Origin: Cololabis saira
Lineage: Eukaryota > Chordata > Actinopteri > Beloniformes > Belonidae
Assembly: GCF_033807715.1 (NCBI RefSeq)
Contig: NC_084599.1
Span: 744,001-808,000, forward strand
Length of the DNA: 64,000 bases
Reading direction: 5' to 3'
The notes under the pieces are model-generated. The model did no database searches, was not told where the DNA came from, and worked only from the letters and a program-made list of their open reading frames with translations. This document shows positions 1 through 11,639 of the stretch, one piece after another. Position 1 is the stretch's first letter, and each line of letters starts with the position of its first letter. A program made the translations under genes and the position numbers.

Positions 1-267
1 GTGATAACTGAAGGTATCATAGGCCTGATGGCCGGGATACTAGCTTGTCCATGTGGGTTAGTAAGGAGGGGAGGGAAACTGGTGTGGTCTCTCACCACCC
101 GTACTTTTATCGTTCTGCTGTTTCCCACTCAGTCAGTGTCTGGAGCTGAATCCAGGACACTCATTCTAAGCTTTTGATGAGGAAATAGGAGCATAAACGC
201 TTCGATAATAAGGGAACACATTACGTGGGCCTGTAGCAATAGAATGCACAAATATAATAACAAAATG
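1..267. other. Unassigned flank
   Basis: No gene or recognisable element is visible. The sequence becomes A-rich just before the hairpin-ended repeat starts at 268. Short open frames here lack any family motif. Confidence 0.5.
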
Positions 268-1456
268 AATTAAAGCTGCAAGCAGCGATGAACGGGCCCT
301 CGCACTCACGGCCACCGCCCCCCATAAGCATATCAGAAATGACACCACCCACGACTTCCTATGTCAAACCATTCAAAAGTTATAGCAGAAAAAAGGGAAA
401 ACCAATCAGAAGAAGGGGCGGGGCTAGTTCAGGCCAATGAAGGTCAAGGACACAACCGTATTGTGGGGCTTGAGGCACAAAGTTTTCCGGGGGGCGCTGT
501 TGAGCCATTTTGCCACGCCCATTAATACAAACCATGAAATATCAAATTTATCGCCAGGCCTGCCTTGCATGCAAAATTTGGTGCCTTTTGGGGAACTATC
601 AAATATGGACCAATCAGATGAAGGGGGGGTGCGCTTTTTGGCGTCTAGCGTCGCCACGGTATGGTTTTGAAAGAGAAAAGTAATGCCCCTAGTCGCAGGA
701 TGGAGACGCACATTTTGATGTATAACATATCTGGGTTCACGATACGGTTCGGGCCGTATTAATTCTCGAAGGAATGGCATATATTGCTCCAAAATTACGT
801 GATTCATTCAGAATGTTCAAAATGGCCGACTTCCTGTTCGGTTTCGGCCATGGCTCCAAGAGACTTTTCTTTAAGTTGCGACATGATACAAGTGTGTACC
901 GATTTTCGTTCATGTACGTCAAAGCGTATTATGGGGCTTGAGGCGCAAAGTTTTTTCTGTCTGAACCAATCAGATGAAGGGTGGGCGCGCTTTTTGGCGT
1001 CTAGCGTCGCCACGGTAACGCTTTTGAGAGAGAAAAGTAATGCGTGGTGTCGGAGGATGGAGACGCACATTTTGATGTATAAAGACACTTGGGGGCACGT
1101 TACGGTTCGGGCCGTATTAACTGCCGAAGGAATGGCATAAATTTCGCCAAAATGACACGACTAATTCAAAATGGCCGACATCCTGTTCGGTTTCGGGCAT
1201 GACTACAAGAGACTTTTCTTTAAGTTGCGTCATGATACAGGTGTGTACCGATTTTCGTGCATGTACGTCAAACCGTATCGTGGGCCTTGGGGCACAAAGT
1301 TTTCAAGGGGGCGCTGTTGAGCCATTTTACCACGCCCATTAATGCAAACCATAAAATATCAAATTTTTCGCCAGGCCTGGCTTGGGTGCAAAATTTGGTG
1401 ACTTTTTGGGCACGTTTAGGGGGGCAAAAAGGCCCTCCTTTCGTCAGAAAAATTAT
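268..1456 (+). repeat. Hairpin-ended fish repeat, copy A (lacks 3' terminus)
   Basis: The copy starts with AATTAAAGCTGCAAGCAGC, whose GCTGC-aa-GCAGC forms a 5' stem-loop. It continues with an internal monomer built around ACCACCCACGAC, CAAACCATTCAAAAGTTAT and AACCAATCAGAAGAAGGGGC. It then has modules starting GGGGGCGCTGTTGAGCC and containing GGCGTCTAGCGTCGCCACGG and AAAATGGCCGACTTCCTGTT. It breaks off at GTCAGAAAAATTAT, where copy B begins head-to-tail. The terminal GGGCCTTCGCAC...GTGCTCGGGCCC hairpin seen in copies B and D is missing. Short open frames inside are chance. The superfamily is not assignable by eye: terminal hairpins and a CTAA end recall Helitron-like non-autonomous elements, but a 5' TC is absent. 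Confidence 0.8.
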
Positions 1457-3053
1457 AATTAAAGCTGCAAGCAGCGATGAACGGGCCCTCGCACTCAAGG
1501 CCACCGCCCCCCATAAGCATATCAGAAATGACACCACCCACGACTTCCTATGTCAAACCATTCAAAAGTTATAGCAGAAAAAAGGGAAAACCAATCAGAA
1601 GAAGGGGCGGGGCTAGTTCAGGCCAATGAAGGTCAAGGACTCCATACAGAATGTGATGACACCACCCACGACTCTATGTCAAACCATTCAAAAGTTATAG
1701 CAGAAAATCGGGACAACCAATCAGAAGAAGGGGCGGGGCTAATTAAGGCCAAAGAAGCTCAAGGACTCATTACAGAGTCCCATGACTCCACCCACGGGTC
1801 TCTATGTCAAAACATTCAAATGTTATAGCAGGAAATAGGGACAACCAATCAGAAGAAGGGGCGGGCCTAATTTTCACCAATTATGGTCAAGGACTCAATA
1901 CCGAGTCCCATGACACCACCCACGACTCTCTATGTCAAACCATTCAAAAGTTATGGCAGAGAAAAGTATTCTAGGGGGCGCTGTTGAGCCATTTTGCCAC
2001 GCCCATTAATGCAAACCATGAAATATCAAAATTATCGCCAGGCCTGGCTTGCATGCAAGATTTGGTGACTTTTGGAAAACTATGAAATATTGACCAATCA
2101 GATGAAGGGAGGGCGCACCTTTTGGCGTCTAGCGTCGCCAGGGTAACACTTTTGAAAGAGAAAAGTAATGTGCGGAGTCGCAAGATGGAGATGCACATTT
2201 TGATGTATAACACACCTGGGTGCACTTTACGGTTCGGGCCGTATTAATTGCCGAAGTAATGGCATAAATTGTGCCAAAATTACACAATTAATTCAAAATG
2301 GCTTACTTCCTGTTCGGTTTCAGCCATGGCGCCAAGAGACTTTTCTTTAAGTTGCGACATGATACAGGTGTGTACCGATTTTCATGCATGTACGTCAAAC
2401 CGTATTGTGGGGCTTGAGGCACAAAGTTTTCCGGGGGGCGCTGTTGAGCCATTTTGCCACGCCCATTAATACAAACCATGAAATATCAAATTTATCGCCA
2501 GGCCTGCCTTGCATGCAACATTTGGTGACTTTTGGGGAACTATCAAATATAGACCAATCAGATGAAGGGGGGGGGCGCGCTTTTCGGCGTCTAGTGTCGC
2601 CACGGTAACACTTTTGAAAGATAAAAGTAATGCGCGTAGTCGCAGGATGGAGACGCACATTTTGATGTATAACACACCTGGGTTCACGATACGGTTCGGG
2701 CCGTATTAATTCCCGAAGGAATGGCATATATTGCTCCAAAATTACGCGATTAATTCAGAATGTTCAAAATGGCCGACTTCCTGTTCGGTTTCGGGCATGA
2801 CGCCAAGAGACTTTTCTTTAAGTTGCGCCATGATACAGGTGTGTACCGATTTTTGTGCATGTACGTCAAACCGTATTGTGGGGCTTGAGGTGCAAAGTTT
2901 TTTCTGTCTGAACCAATCAGATGAAGGGTGGGCGCGCTTTTTGGCGTCTAGCGTCGCCACGGTAACGCTTTTGAAAGAGAAAAGTAATGCGTGGTGTCGG
3001 AGAATTCCTACAGATACAATAGGGCCTTCGCACTGAAGGTGCTCGGGCCCTAA
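1457..3053 (+). repeat. Hairpin-ended fish repeat, copy B (both ends present)
   Basis: The same 5' stem-loop starts at 1457, directly abutting copy A. About three internal monomers of about 126 bp follow (1527-1950), then two long second modules (1975-2450 and 2430-3000). The 3' end is AGGGCCTTCGCAC followed by GGTGCTCGGGCCCTAA at 3023-3053; the GGGCC...GGCCC and GCAC...GTGC pairs can form a terminal stem-loop. Because the monomer here is a multiple of three, it stays open as a repeated 42-residue frame at 1550-1828, which I regard as a by-product and not a gene. Confidence 0.8.
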
Positions 3054-3897
3054 ATATAAATAACAACGTAACGACCGTCGGTCTGCATGAGAGACCATAG
3101 GCGCGTTACACAGTAATAAGGAAACAAACACCAGCAAACACAATCAACGCTAACCCCATTAAACTAACTCTGCCCAGACACAAGCCTCTTACTTTGAGAT
3201 GCCCTGGAGGCAGTCGGCGGTTCTGGTGGTTGTGGAACTCCTGGTTCTGGTCCCGGGTCACATGTTACTGATTTTACACTCCTCTGGTGGTTCAGTGTGA
3301 GCGGACCCGTTCCCTCTCTCTCTCTGCCTCTCGGAGACAGATGATGAAGCGCCGCTGGCAGCCGGACAGTCCCCCTTTCCTGGTGTCCTAGCCTGGTCAC
3401 GTCGTCTCGGTGTGCATGGTCCCCGTTCCCCTTATCGGAACGCTTGTGGGTAAATCCGTTGTAACAAGGGTGGGCACAGCTGGCGGGATCCTCCTCGGCT
3501 GATGCTGGTCACGCTGATCAGAGATGAGGTGTAGTCCTTACAAAATGTAACGACAGTAGACGTTTCCCTTGCGGTGAAGAAAGTCGGAGAGAGCGAGGTT
3601 CGGGAAGCCACTGCTATTTAACCACCAACCCAACCGGGCTTTGCATCAGCAGGGCCTGCAGACCAATTCATTGTCCTTATTGTACGCGCATGACCTCAAT
3701 CCCGCCCTCTTTTGACACCTCTATGAACAATAAACTCCTTAATTTCTTTGTTTCAAACCATTCCACTTTAAGAATTGAGGCTGGTCTCAGAATGAGGCCT
3801 CAGAGCTGGGCCTTAAAGTTGAAATTAAGGCTTCCCATGTTCACATAGGACTGTGGCCCAACACTGGCATTTGTCTTTGTACACTTAGCTTGACTCC
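3054..3897. other. CpG-rich unassigned stretch
   Basis: This stretch of about 700 bp is richer in GC and CpG than its surroundings, with a CT-rich run at 3310-3335 and a CTATTTAACC near 3615 that could be TATA-like. No long coding frame or known domain is visible. It could be an LTR or a decayed promoter, but no paired copy or target duplication was found. From about 3700 the composition returns to AT-rich background. Confidence 0.35.
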
Positions 3898-3949
3898 TTA
3901 TGTTTATGTTTATGTTTATGTTTATGTTTATGTTTATGTTTATGTTCAT
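3898..3949 (+). repeat. TTTATG hexanucleotide microsatellite
   Basis: About eight tandem copies of TTTATG lie immediately upstream of the L2-type tail. Confidence 0.95.
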
Positions 3950-4027
3950 GTTCTGGATCTCTGGAAAGCGTCTAGAGACAACATCTGTTGTATTAGACGC
4001 TATATAAATAAAATTGAAAATTGAATT
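3950..4027 (+). mobile_element. L2-type LINE 3' tail
   Basis: The string TCTGGATCTCTGGAAAGCG, then TAGAGACAA and GCTATATAAATAAAATTGAA, is the conserved 3' tail of fish L2-clade LINEs and of SINEs that borrow it. A related tail occurs at 15224-15309. Only the last 78 bp or so are present, as expected for extreme 5' truncation. Confidence 0.7.
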
Positions 4028-7000
4028 AAACATGATGAGCCTTCAGTCTGTGGGTCCTAACAGAAGTGACCGCCTCCATGACATCATCACTTTCCCTTCG
4101 TTTCTTTGGTAATGACCATTTGACTTGTAACAGTGTCCGTGCTAGTGAGAATGGACCCTTATTAAACTTTCACCTGAATGTTGTATGTGAAGGAAGAAAA
4201 AAAAAACATCCAAGCATGTTTCATAAAAAAACAAACTAACTCTGCATAACGCACCACCCATCAGCTCCTCCGATTTATATAAAGTTATAAGTTGAGCATC
4301 AGCCCCTGAATAACCCACATTGGTGCATGTCCAGTCGCTGGTATACACATTTAATCGGCAGTGTTCAGATAAATGGTGCTAGAGAATAAGAGAGCTATTT
4401 AGCATATTTTATCCTCAGGTCTGTGTCCTCTTTATTAAAGTCAGTTTCTCTGCACCTAATATCCATTTGTCATATGCCCCAATGAGCATAAATGCTATCA
4501 GACATGATCAGTGAGGGACGATGAAAAATGTCAGGAGGAAATACCATTTTAGGGCTATAAGATAGCCATAAATTAAGCCAATAACTAAACATGTAGATTT
4601 AAATACTAAGGGCAAGAGTCTGACCCTTGAAGAAGGCATTTACAAGTTCAGTAGATTTTGATGAAATAGAAGGATTTTTTTCTTCTTGTAAATGAAAGCA
4701 GTTAAGACAAATCACTTCACTATTTAGGAGCTCAAGTGAAGAATTTAAGTAGCTTCTTGATTTGTTTTAATACCCAATAGGAACCATGGGGAACGCGGAG
4801 AAGGGAAAAATTTGTACCAGAAAGTTCGATAAAAACGTTATTTTTGTTAGGACCTGAACCACGATCATTTCTTACCACTACTGCCTCCTGCATAAGTTTT
4901 AACAAACTACTACATAAAACATCTAGTCATATAAAACTATCCTCTCCCAACAAATCAATTCTTTCGGGAGACTGAATAAAAAAACAAAAACATGAATATG
5001 TTGATAATAAGAGTCATCCTCAAGACCTGAAATAAGTAAATAAATAACACTCTCGAACATTTTATAGGCTGCCTTTAATGAAAAGGAATGTACTTAGCCA
5101 TGTCACTTGTCCCCACTCATCACTTTAATTTGTTTTTTGTATACTTTTTTTTCCTGTAGCCTAATAAATATTTGAAATATGCAGGCCTGTATCTGTATCA
5201 AGAGTTCTCTCTTTCCCTCACCTTCTCATTCGTAAATACATTTCCATTCTATCTTTACTCACCCTAACCTGCTGCACATCCTCTCCATCATGTCCCCTGC
5301 CCTTCCCTTTGCCAGTGTGACCGAGTCCTCCCTGAGTATCCAACTGCTCATCACAAGCCTCATCTTTAACCTTCGTTTCACATCTCTTCGTACACCTGTC
5401 TACTTAGAATATTTCCCCATTAATACTCTTTACCAAGACCTTTATATTCCTTCCTCATCCAGATGACATGCCAAGCAGCTTCTAGCCTGTGTCTTTATAC
5501 CATTTACTGTAGCTGTCCAGTAATCCGGCAGCTCTCACCTGCCACCAAGGGTCTACTGCTACTCCTCCTTTAATGTCACACAGCAGCTTTCCTTCTGCTT
5601 CCATCATTTGATCTTCTGCTTTTCCTGTGCTCGGTTCCTCTTTTGTGCATCCAGTCATCCTGCATACTATACTAACCTTCCTGGCGACAATCCCTGGTTA
5701 CCACATTATCGTCACCAATCTAAGCTTCTAAGCTACCTGAAATATGTACTCACCACAGATATTTCCTTTGTACTAAGTGCACAAATTCTCTTTTTGTTCT
5801 TGCCCTTAACATGAAACATGCTCATCACGTCCTCATCAACCTCTGTTTCCTTTACCAGCATGAACATTAAAGGGTGCTCCAACTACCACTCTCTCACCTG
5901 GGAATGCTCTTTATCACTTTAAGACCATAGGCATTGTTCATGATTACGTTTTTTATTCAGGCTGTTCCAGTTGTCTGAGGCTGTCACCAAGTAACAAAGT
6001 GTTGTTATATGAAATACACCAAGTCCGTACAGTCCTCCTGTGAGAGTGCAATGTGTACATGTGTGTGTAAACCAGCCATGATTCAGTAGCTTGTAACTAC
6101 CTTTAGCATTATTAACTGGAAGTAACGTTTTCCGTATGATTTCATCACTGAGTCACATTGTTGACATACAACGTTCATAAGGTCTCGCTGCAGCTTGAGG
6201 TCTGGACTGTGACGGAGCCATTTTCGGTTGTAGTTTTCTGGTAATTGTGATAACATTGTCCTTTTGCATTACCCTGACTTTGAAAATATTGTGGTATACA
6301 GAGGAGCCACTGGTGAACTAAATGACTGCAAGGTGCCCCTTGTCTGTCTCTGTGCCTGTCTCCCAATGTCTGTCTTGTCTGTCTCTGTGCCTGTCTCCCA
6401 ATATCCGTTTCCCAATGTCTGTCTTTTATGATAATTTTTCACTTGGTTCTATGCTTAACAAATATTTTTGTAAAAAAGGCTTTGTGGGAAAATGAATGAG
6501 TTCATGTCTTCCTGCACCACCAGTAATACCAAACACACTGATATACGCTATGCAGCCACACAAGATAAGTAAAATATAGTACAATACATATAACAGCATG
6601 ACTAGATATAGAACATACGGTAGGCCTAACTGGTAATGTATCTTACGGTATAATATTGCCAAGGAAACTGCGCTGTAGTAGCTATGTTCGATGCTGCATG
6701 AAATAGCCCATCTACAAGCTCAAAAACACATCACTTCTGCTATGGGCCTGCCTGTTAATCAGGCATGCAAGGATGTTGTATGACAAGTAGCCTATACATC
6801 CATCTTGATCAACCCAAAAGCAGCATTCCTCCAGGATTAGCCTACTCGAACAGCATGTCTCAGTATAGCAAATGGCTAACTAATAACAAATAACGTTACG
6901 TTAAGAGAGCGTGTCATTTGGTCATTGTTTAAAACACACACACACACTCGCGCACATGCATGTAGTTTTTGTGTTCAACAACACACACTCACATTCTCAC

Positions 7001-7160
7001 AAATTGACCGAGACAAACAGAAAATAACATGGTGAAAAGTCTGGTTAACTTACGTCAACGTGTTTCTTCAAATTCGATGTTATTGAAAGCAGAGAGGTAG
7101 TTGTGCTTCGGCAGACACAATAAACATTTGAAAATAAATGTCTGTGGTTTTTCTGTGCCC
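4028..7160. other. No gene recognised (about 3.1 kb)
   Basis: AT-rich sequence without recognisable exons or elements. An imperfect tandem duplication of about 36 bp lies at 6340-6422 (CTTGTCTGTCTCTGTGCCTG repeated), and a short CA run with CGCGCACATGCATG lies near 6935-6965. All frames are short and lack motifs. Confidence 0.5.
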
Positions 7161-7357
7161 TCGTTTCTTACTCGGTACTTTTCAGCCTTCCTAGAAATTT
7201 ACTCGAGTAAAAGTAAAAATATTTGTGTTGGAAATGTATTCAAGTAAGAGTAATAAGTACCAAAGAAATCTAATACTCAAGTAAAGTACAAATCCTCTGG
7301 ATATGTACTTAAGTACAGTACTCAAGTAAATTTACTCCGTTACTGTCCACCACTGGT
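7161..7357 (-). mobile_element. Non-autonomous hAT-like fragment (ACTCAAGTA repeat)
   Basis: The stretch is built from ACTCGAGTAAAAGTA and TACTCAAGTA motifs and ends in GTTACTGTCCACCACTG, the reverse complement of a CAGTGGTGGACAG terminus. Fish genomes carry many copies of this family, normally classed as non-autonomous hAT. The second terminus and an 8-bp target duplication could not be found, so it is probably one-sided. A related fragment is at 20417-20583. Confidence 0.6.
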
Positions 7358-7531
7358 CATCTGTAGCACCACTTGAAAAAGTGTTTTAAGGGCATGGTGC
7401 AAAGAGAAGGAGGATCACGGATAGGGGTTGCTTTGCTGCCACAGGGCCTGGCCCTCTTGCTATAATTGGTGGGAAAATAAATTCCCAAGTTTAATAAAAT
7501 ATCCCACATGACAATGCAAGGTGCTTCGTAT

Positions 7532-7645
7532 ATTGGAGCTTAACCAGCAAATTTCAGGAGCAGGACCACGCCTCAACCACGCCTCTTCCGGCATACCTTC
7601 AAATACCAGCCTAACCCTCAGTTCCTCTTCGCTCTCGTTCTTTGC
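7532..7645 (+). repeat. Split direct repeat A1 (element 5' end)
   Basis: It begins ATTGGAGCTTAACC and runs through AGGAGCAGGACCACGCCTC and AAATACCAGCCTAACCCTC to CTCTCGTTCT. The same text recurs as A2 at 12295-12423, where an extra 17 bp or so (CACCACGTCTC) is present. Confidence 0.88.
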
Positions 7646-7736
7646 ACGTTCACTCTCGTTCTCCGAACCAGAACCGCAAGCACGTCAACACTACTACACG
7701 CTTGTATCTTAGATCGTTACTCACCTATTCAGGCAT

Positions 7737-8383
7737 GGATCTCGTGTCGTTATCGCCATCAGATGACGGGGGACCACCAGCAAACACCAGCTGATCAAGA
7801 TCCGGAGGAGAAAAAACTTTTCAGCCGTCGCCGTGCCTGAAGCGCCGCAGGTTGTGCAATCCGCCGGTCCCGGCGTCGCCACGCTCCGGCGGGGTCCTCG
7901 ACGGCCGGCATGGATCTCGTGTCGTTATCGCTGTCGGACGACAACCTGTTTGCAGGGGACCACCAGCAAACTCCAGCTGATCGGGATCCGGAGGACAAAA
8001 ACTTTTCAGCCGTCGCCGTGCCCGAAGCGCCGCTCTCCCGGGCTCCCACGGCCGCCCGGGGGGCCGTCGAGCTCCGTCTCCTCAGTGGTCCGCGTCCGGT
8101 CCATCTCTCCTCAACATCCGGGATTGCAGCAGCCCGCCGTGGTGTCCTCCCCGTCTCCTGGCCCGCCTCCGTCATCGGCGGGAAGGGGACGCGGACAATC
8201 CCTCGCCGTCGACCCAACAGCGCAGGTTGCGCAATCCGCCGGCGGTTGCGCAATCCGCCGGCGGTTGCACAATCCGCCGGCGGTTGCGCAATCCGCCGGC
8301 GGTCTCGCCACGCTCCGGCGGGGGGGCCCCGACGGCTGGCCCTCTGCAGGTGTTTCGGGCTGGACTGTCGCCACCCTCCATAG
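7737..8383 (+). pseudogene. Ngaro-like ORF1 remnant, internally duplicated
   Basis: A 157-codon open frame at 7910-8383 starts MDLVSLSLSDDNLFAGDH and is proline/arginine-rich. The stretch just upstream (7737-7909) is a diverged direct copy of the same start (GGCATGGATCTCGTGTCGTT occurs at both places), so the ORF beginning was tandemly duplicated by about 172 bp. The 3' half is overwritten by a 19-bp tandem repeat. Position, directly after A1, fits the first, gag-like ORF of such elements. No zinc knuckle is visible, so the role is inferred from position only. Confidence 0.45.
8224..8306 (+). repeat. 19-bp tandem repeat, about four units
   Basis: The unit is GCGCAATCCGCCGGCGGTT. Since 19 is not a multiple of three, the frame rotates from unit to unit, giving RRRL, RNPPAV and AQSAGG in turn. 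The CCGCCGGCGG core is self-complementary. Confidence 0.9.
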
Positions 8384-9350
8384 TGCACTGAGTGGTGGAG
8401 GAGTCCCTTTTCACCGCATGGACAATTTAAAAAAAAAAATAAATCAAAAAAAAAATTCTCAACCATCTCATGCCAGCCTGCCAGCCCCGCCCCTTCCTAT
8501 ACGCAGAGTACACACATTGCGTAAGGCCCCCGACGCAATTGCCTGAGCGAATTTGTGGAGTTTAGGCAAAGAACGTACTATAGGATCCTCCCACTATCTG
8601 AGTACTACAGACAGACCCCTCACCACAGCTGCTGCTACGGTATTTGCGCAGTGGTGCGTTGTGAATCCAAAAACGTAACCTGACGTTAAATCTCATGCGT
8701 GCACGGTGCAGCAGCCAGCAGCTGTTTGTTTACGTTTACGAGCCGGCGACCGAGCCGGCGCTAAAAAGAAAACCTAGTTCAGAGTTACAGTAGTAACAGT
8801 AACACCAAAACTGCAGACTGCAAAATGAAAAGGATATATCCTTCAGGGTGCGAAAAAAAGAAAAAGAAGCAACGGAATGATGAGCTGCGTCAACAACAGT
8901 CAGGTAACCAGCCAACGTGACTTCCATGCAACTTGCAGTGTTGCAGATTAGTAACGTCAATGTCGTGTTTTTTATATTTTACTATGTCATCATGTAATTA
9001 AGATACAGTAGATATTGGCTTAGAGAATGATGTTGTGTGGTGGTGTGGAACTTTGGAAGTTGAATTGTGGAAATAATAATAAAACAGTGACATACCTCCA
9101 ATCTGTGGGGGGACACCATGGAGGTATGAATGAAAATGGGTGGAATTCCCCATTGTTGTGGTGAACTTGCCACAGTGTTGTACACAAGAAAATCATGCAC
9201 AATCTACAGCATGATTTTTTGTCGTTTTGCTGTAACTTTGTTAGTTTTATCTGTATGACTATGACCAGAGCCTTGGGGTACCTATCCCAGTGGGCCATAT
9301 ACAGTTTTTATCCTAGGCGGATATTTTTATACTTGGATTAACCTAGCTAA

Positions 9351-9359
9351 TATATAATA

Positions 9360-9444
<85 letters not shown>

Positions 9445-9460
9445 ATATTATATATTATAC
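9351..9460. repeat. AT dinucleotide microsatellite
   Basis: An almost uninterrupted AT tract of about 80 bp is flanked by AATAATATTA interruptions. Confidence 0.97.
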
Positions 9461-9503
9461 ATTTCAAATTTGCATAAAATTAGCTTGCATTCTGTTACTA
9501 TGC

Positions 9504-9506
<3 letters not shown>

Positions 9507-9588
<82 letters not shown>
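9507..9588. repeat. GT dinucleotide microsatellite
   Basis: About 41 uninterrupted GT units. The apparent poly-CV or poly-TH peptides are artefacts of this tract. Confidence 0.98.
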
Positions 9589-9590
<2 letters not shown>

Positions 9591-10859
9591 GCTTATTAAC
9601 AGTTTATTATTTATGTCAGTGTCAGTGGTTCTCAAACTATGACCAAGAGCCTCAGTATTACATATATCTGTATTTGGGCACATACTCCAATCTCAGAATA
9701 TGTTGTTCCAGGAACCTCCCCAGAAGCAAAAAAAGAAAAAAAAAAAAAAAAGAAAGTTTGCTGAGAAAGATGTGCACCACATTCTCTGGAGTTTTGGTGT
9801 AATATTCAATAAATGTTTCTACCTCATTCTGATGTGTTTGTCTACCTACTCTGAATATGGATTTTAACTGTTTTTAAGGTGAGAGAAACCCTGCAAAAAC
9901 ACTGGCCAAAATCAGTCCAAATCGGCCCAAATCGTGCCCAAATTGGCCCAAATCGCCGCGGCCACAGGATGGGCTGCCACGATTCCTGCTTAGGGCCCCC
10001 TGGGAGCCAGGATCGGCAATGCAGCCTGCCATGCCAACAGCCCCGCCGACGCCTGCTCTCTTCCAGATGACATCATCACGCCAACTCCGACGGCACGCCG
10101 TGACGTCGACGCCCCCATTAAAGGGCCCGTCCGCTCCGGCCCCCGGGTCTCGCACTCAGAAGATTTTTTCCAGTGGCCAGCCGCGGTACTGCAACAAAAA
10201 ATCCCATGGGGCCCAGAAAGCTTTTCCCATAGACCGCAATAGTAAAAGAGAAGCGATCGTACAAACCGGACGTTGAGCATTACCTTTACTCACAAGGTCT
10301 TTTATTAACATTCTCGTTAAACATAATCTCCAAACAACGTAGCCTCAACTGTGCATGAGCGGTCCTTCACCTTAAGCCGTCCGTTTGGAAACATAAACAA
10401 TTCCATCGTTACACTGCCCACCTCCAGCAACTACGGCAGCTAGATCCGGCCAGGGTTAGTAGCACCGGGATGCTAGCACCCCCCTCAGCCCACCCCCGGC
10501 ACCTACAACAGCTAACTCTGCCGGGATTACTAGCACCGGGATGCTAGCACCCCCCGCTATGCTCGTTCAGCAGCCTCAACCGCCAGCGGTAGAAGGGGCC
10601 CTCGGCACCGGATTGTCAGGATCCTCTGCTTCCCAGCTCCATCAGTCCCCACAGGTTACCTTGGTTGGGGCCACCGGCATCGGGATGTTGGTACCCGGCA
10701 TCCCTCCCACCGCATTTCAACCCAGTTTCCTTCCTCAACCCGTTCCGGCCCCGCAGGCAACTACTCATTTCACCCCGTCCACAGCTAATCCCGCCGTCCG
10801 TCATCCCAACGCTTTCACTTCCCGCCCTTCTCCAGTTCCGGCCAAACCTGCGCAAACAA

Positions 10860-11625
10860 AGACTTCTGGCAATACTTCAGCATCCGCTGGCGAGGTGCAT
10901 ACTACTTGCAGTCAGACTCACCTTCGGCTGCAAGAGCAGCCCCTAACTTTTCGACACCTTCAGAGGCCCTCTGCTGGATCCTCTCCAACAACCACGGCAT
11001 TCCTTCCTCGTCCATCTCTTGAATGATTTCCTCATCGTTACCCCTCTCTCATCGCCACCCGCTTCCGGCCTGGTTACCCTGACTTCCGTTTTCTCCGAAC
11101 TCGGGGTTCCATTGTCCGCTGAGAAAACGGTGGGCCCCTCCACTTCCCTCGAATTCCTCGGTATCACTCTCGATACAGATCTGTTTCAGGCTTCTCTTCC
11201 AACCGAAAAGCTCAACCGAATCGGTCTTCTTATTTCCAATTTCCTCTTAGCCCCAGGCTGCACCAAACGCCAACTCCTCTCCCCCCCTGGGCCACCTCAA
11301 TTTTGCCATGCGCATTATTCCCCAAGGGCGGGCCTTCATCTCCCACTTGCCGTCCGTAGCTTCCGCTGTTCCATCTCTCTTGTCTCCCATCTCCCTAGAC
11401 AACTCGAGCCGTGCCAAGCTTCGTTTGTGGCTCAACCTCCTTGCCACCTGGAATGGGATCACTTTCTTTTATGATGACCAACTGGCTCACCCCCACGACA
11501 TCCATCTATACACCGATGCTGCTCCTTCAATCGGTTTTGGGGGCTTTTACGATGGCAGATGGTTCGCAGCAGGATGGCCCTCAGAGCGTGCAAACGAATA
11601 CCACAACGCATCGACCGAACCATAG
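10860..11625 (+). pseudogene. Ngaro-like reverse transcriptase and RNase H, broken
   Basis: Read across frames, this gives the palm of a DIRS/Ngaro-type RT. A RLTFGCKSSP block (near 10916-10946) is followed by SEALCWILSNNHGIP, then LLNDFLIV, where the family has a DD catalytic pair, so the first catalytic Asp is Asn. Next come the diagnostic LGVPLSAEKTVGPST and LEFLGITLDT (11095-11180). RNase H follows at about 11490-11590 with YTDAAPSIGFGGFYDGRWF. Frameshifts lie near 11010 and 11285, so no single frame covers the domain, and the fingers upstream of 10880 are absent. The order RT, RNase H, recombinase matches the superfamily. Function is lost in this copy. Confidence 0.8.
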
Positions 11626-11639
11626 ATCATCATCGTCAT

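Larger units (their letters stand above)
8420..10420. other. Microsatellite-bearing interval inside the Ngaro-like element
   Basis: No transposon-like coding is visible here. It contains A-rich runs (8429-8455, 9735-9760), a long AT tract, a long GT tract and a short GGCCCAAATCG-type direct repeat (9915-9955). The sequence at 10171-10310 (CCCATAGACCGCAATAG...) resembles other dispersed fish DNA but I cannot name it. The interval separates the ORF1 remnant from the RT remnant and may be inserted DNA. Confidence 0.4.

Noticed and set aside
1550..1828. A 42-residue repeated protein frame
   Set aside because: It is the plus-strand reading of hairpin-repeat monomers whose length happens to be a multiple of three; other copies with 127-bp monomers lose the frame.
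268..3053. SINE assignment for the hairpin-ended repeat
   Set aside because: No A or B box, no poly-A or short-repeat tail, and both ends form stem-loops.
9470..9802. Open frame with poly-Val/Cys
   Set aside because: It is the translation of a GT microsatellite.
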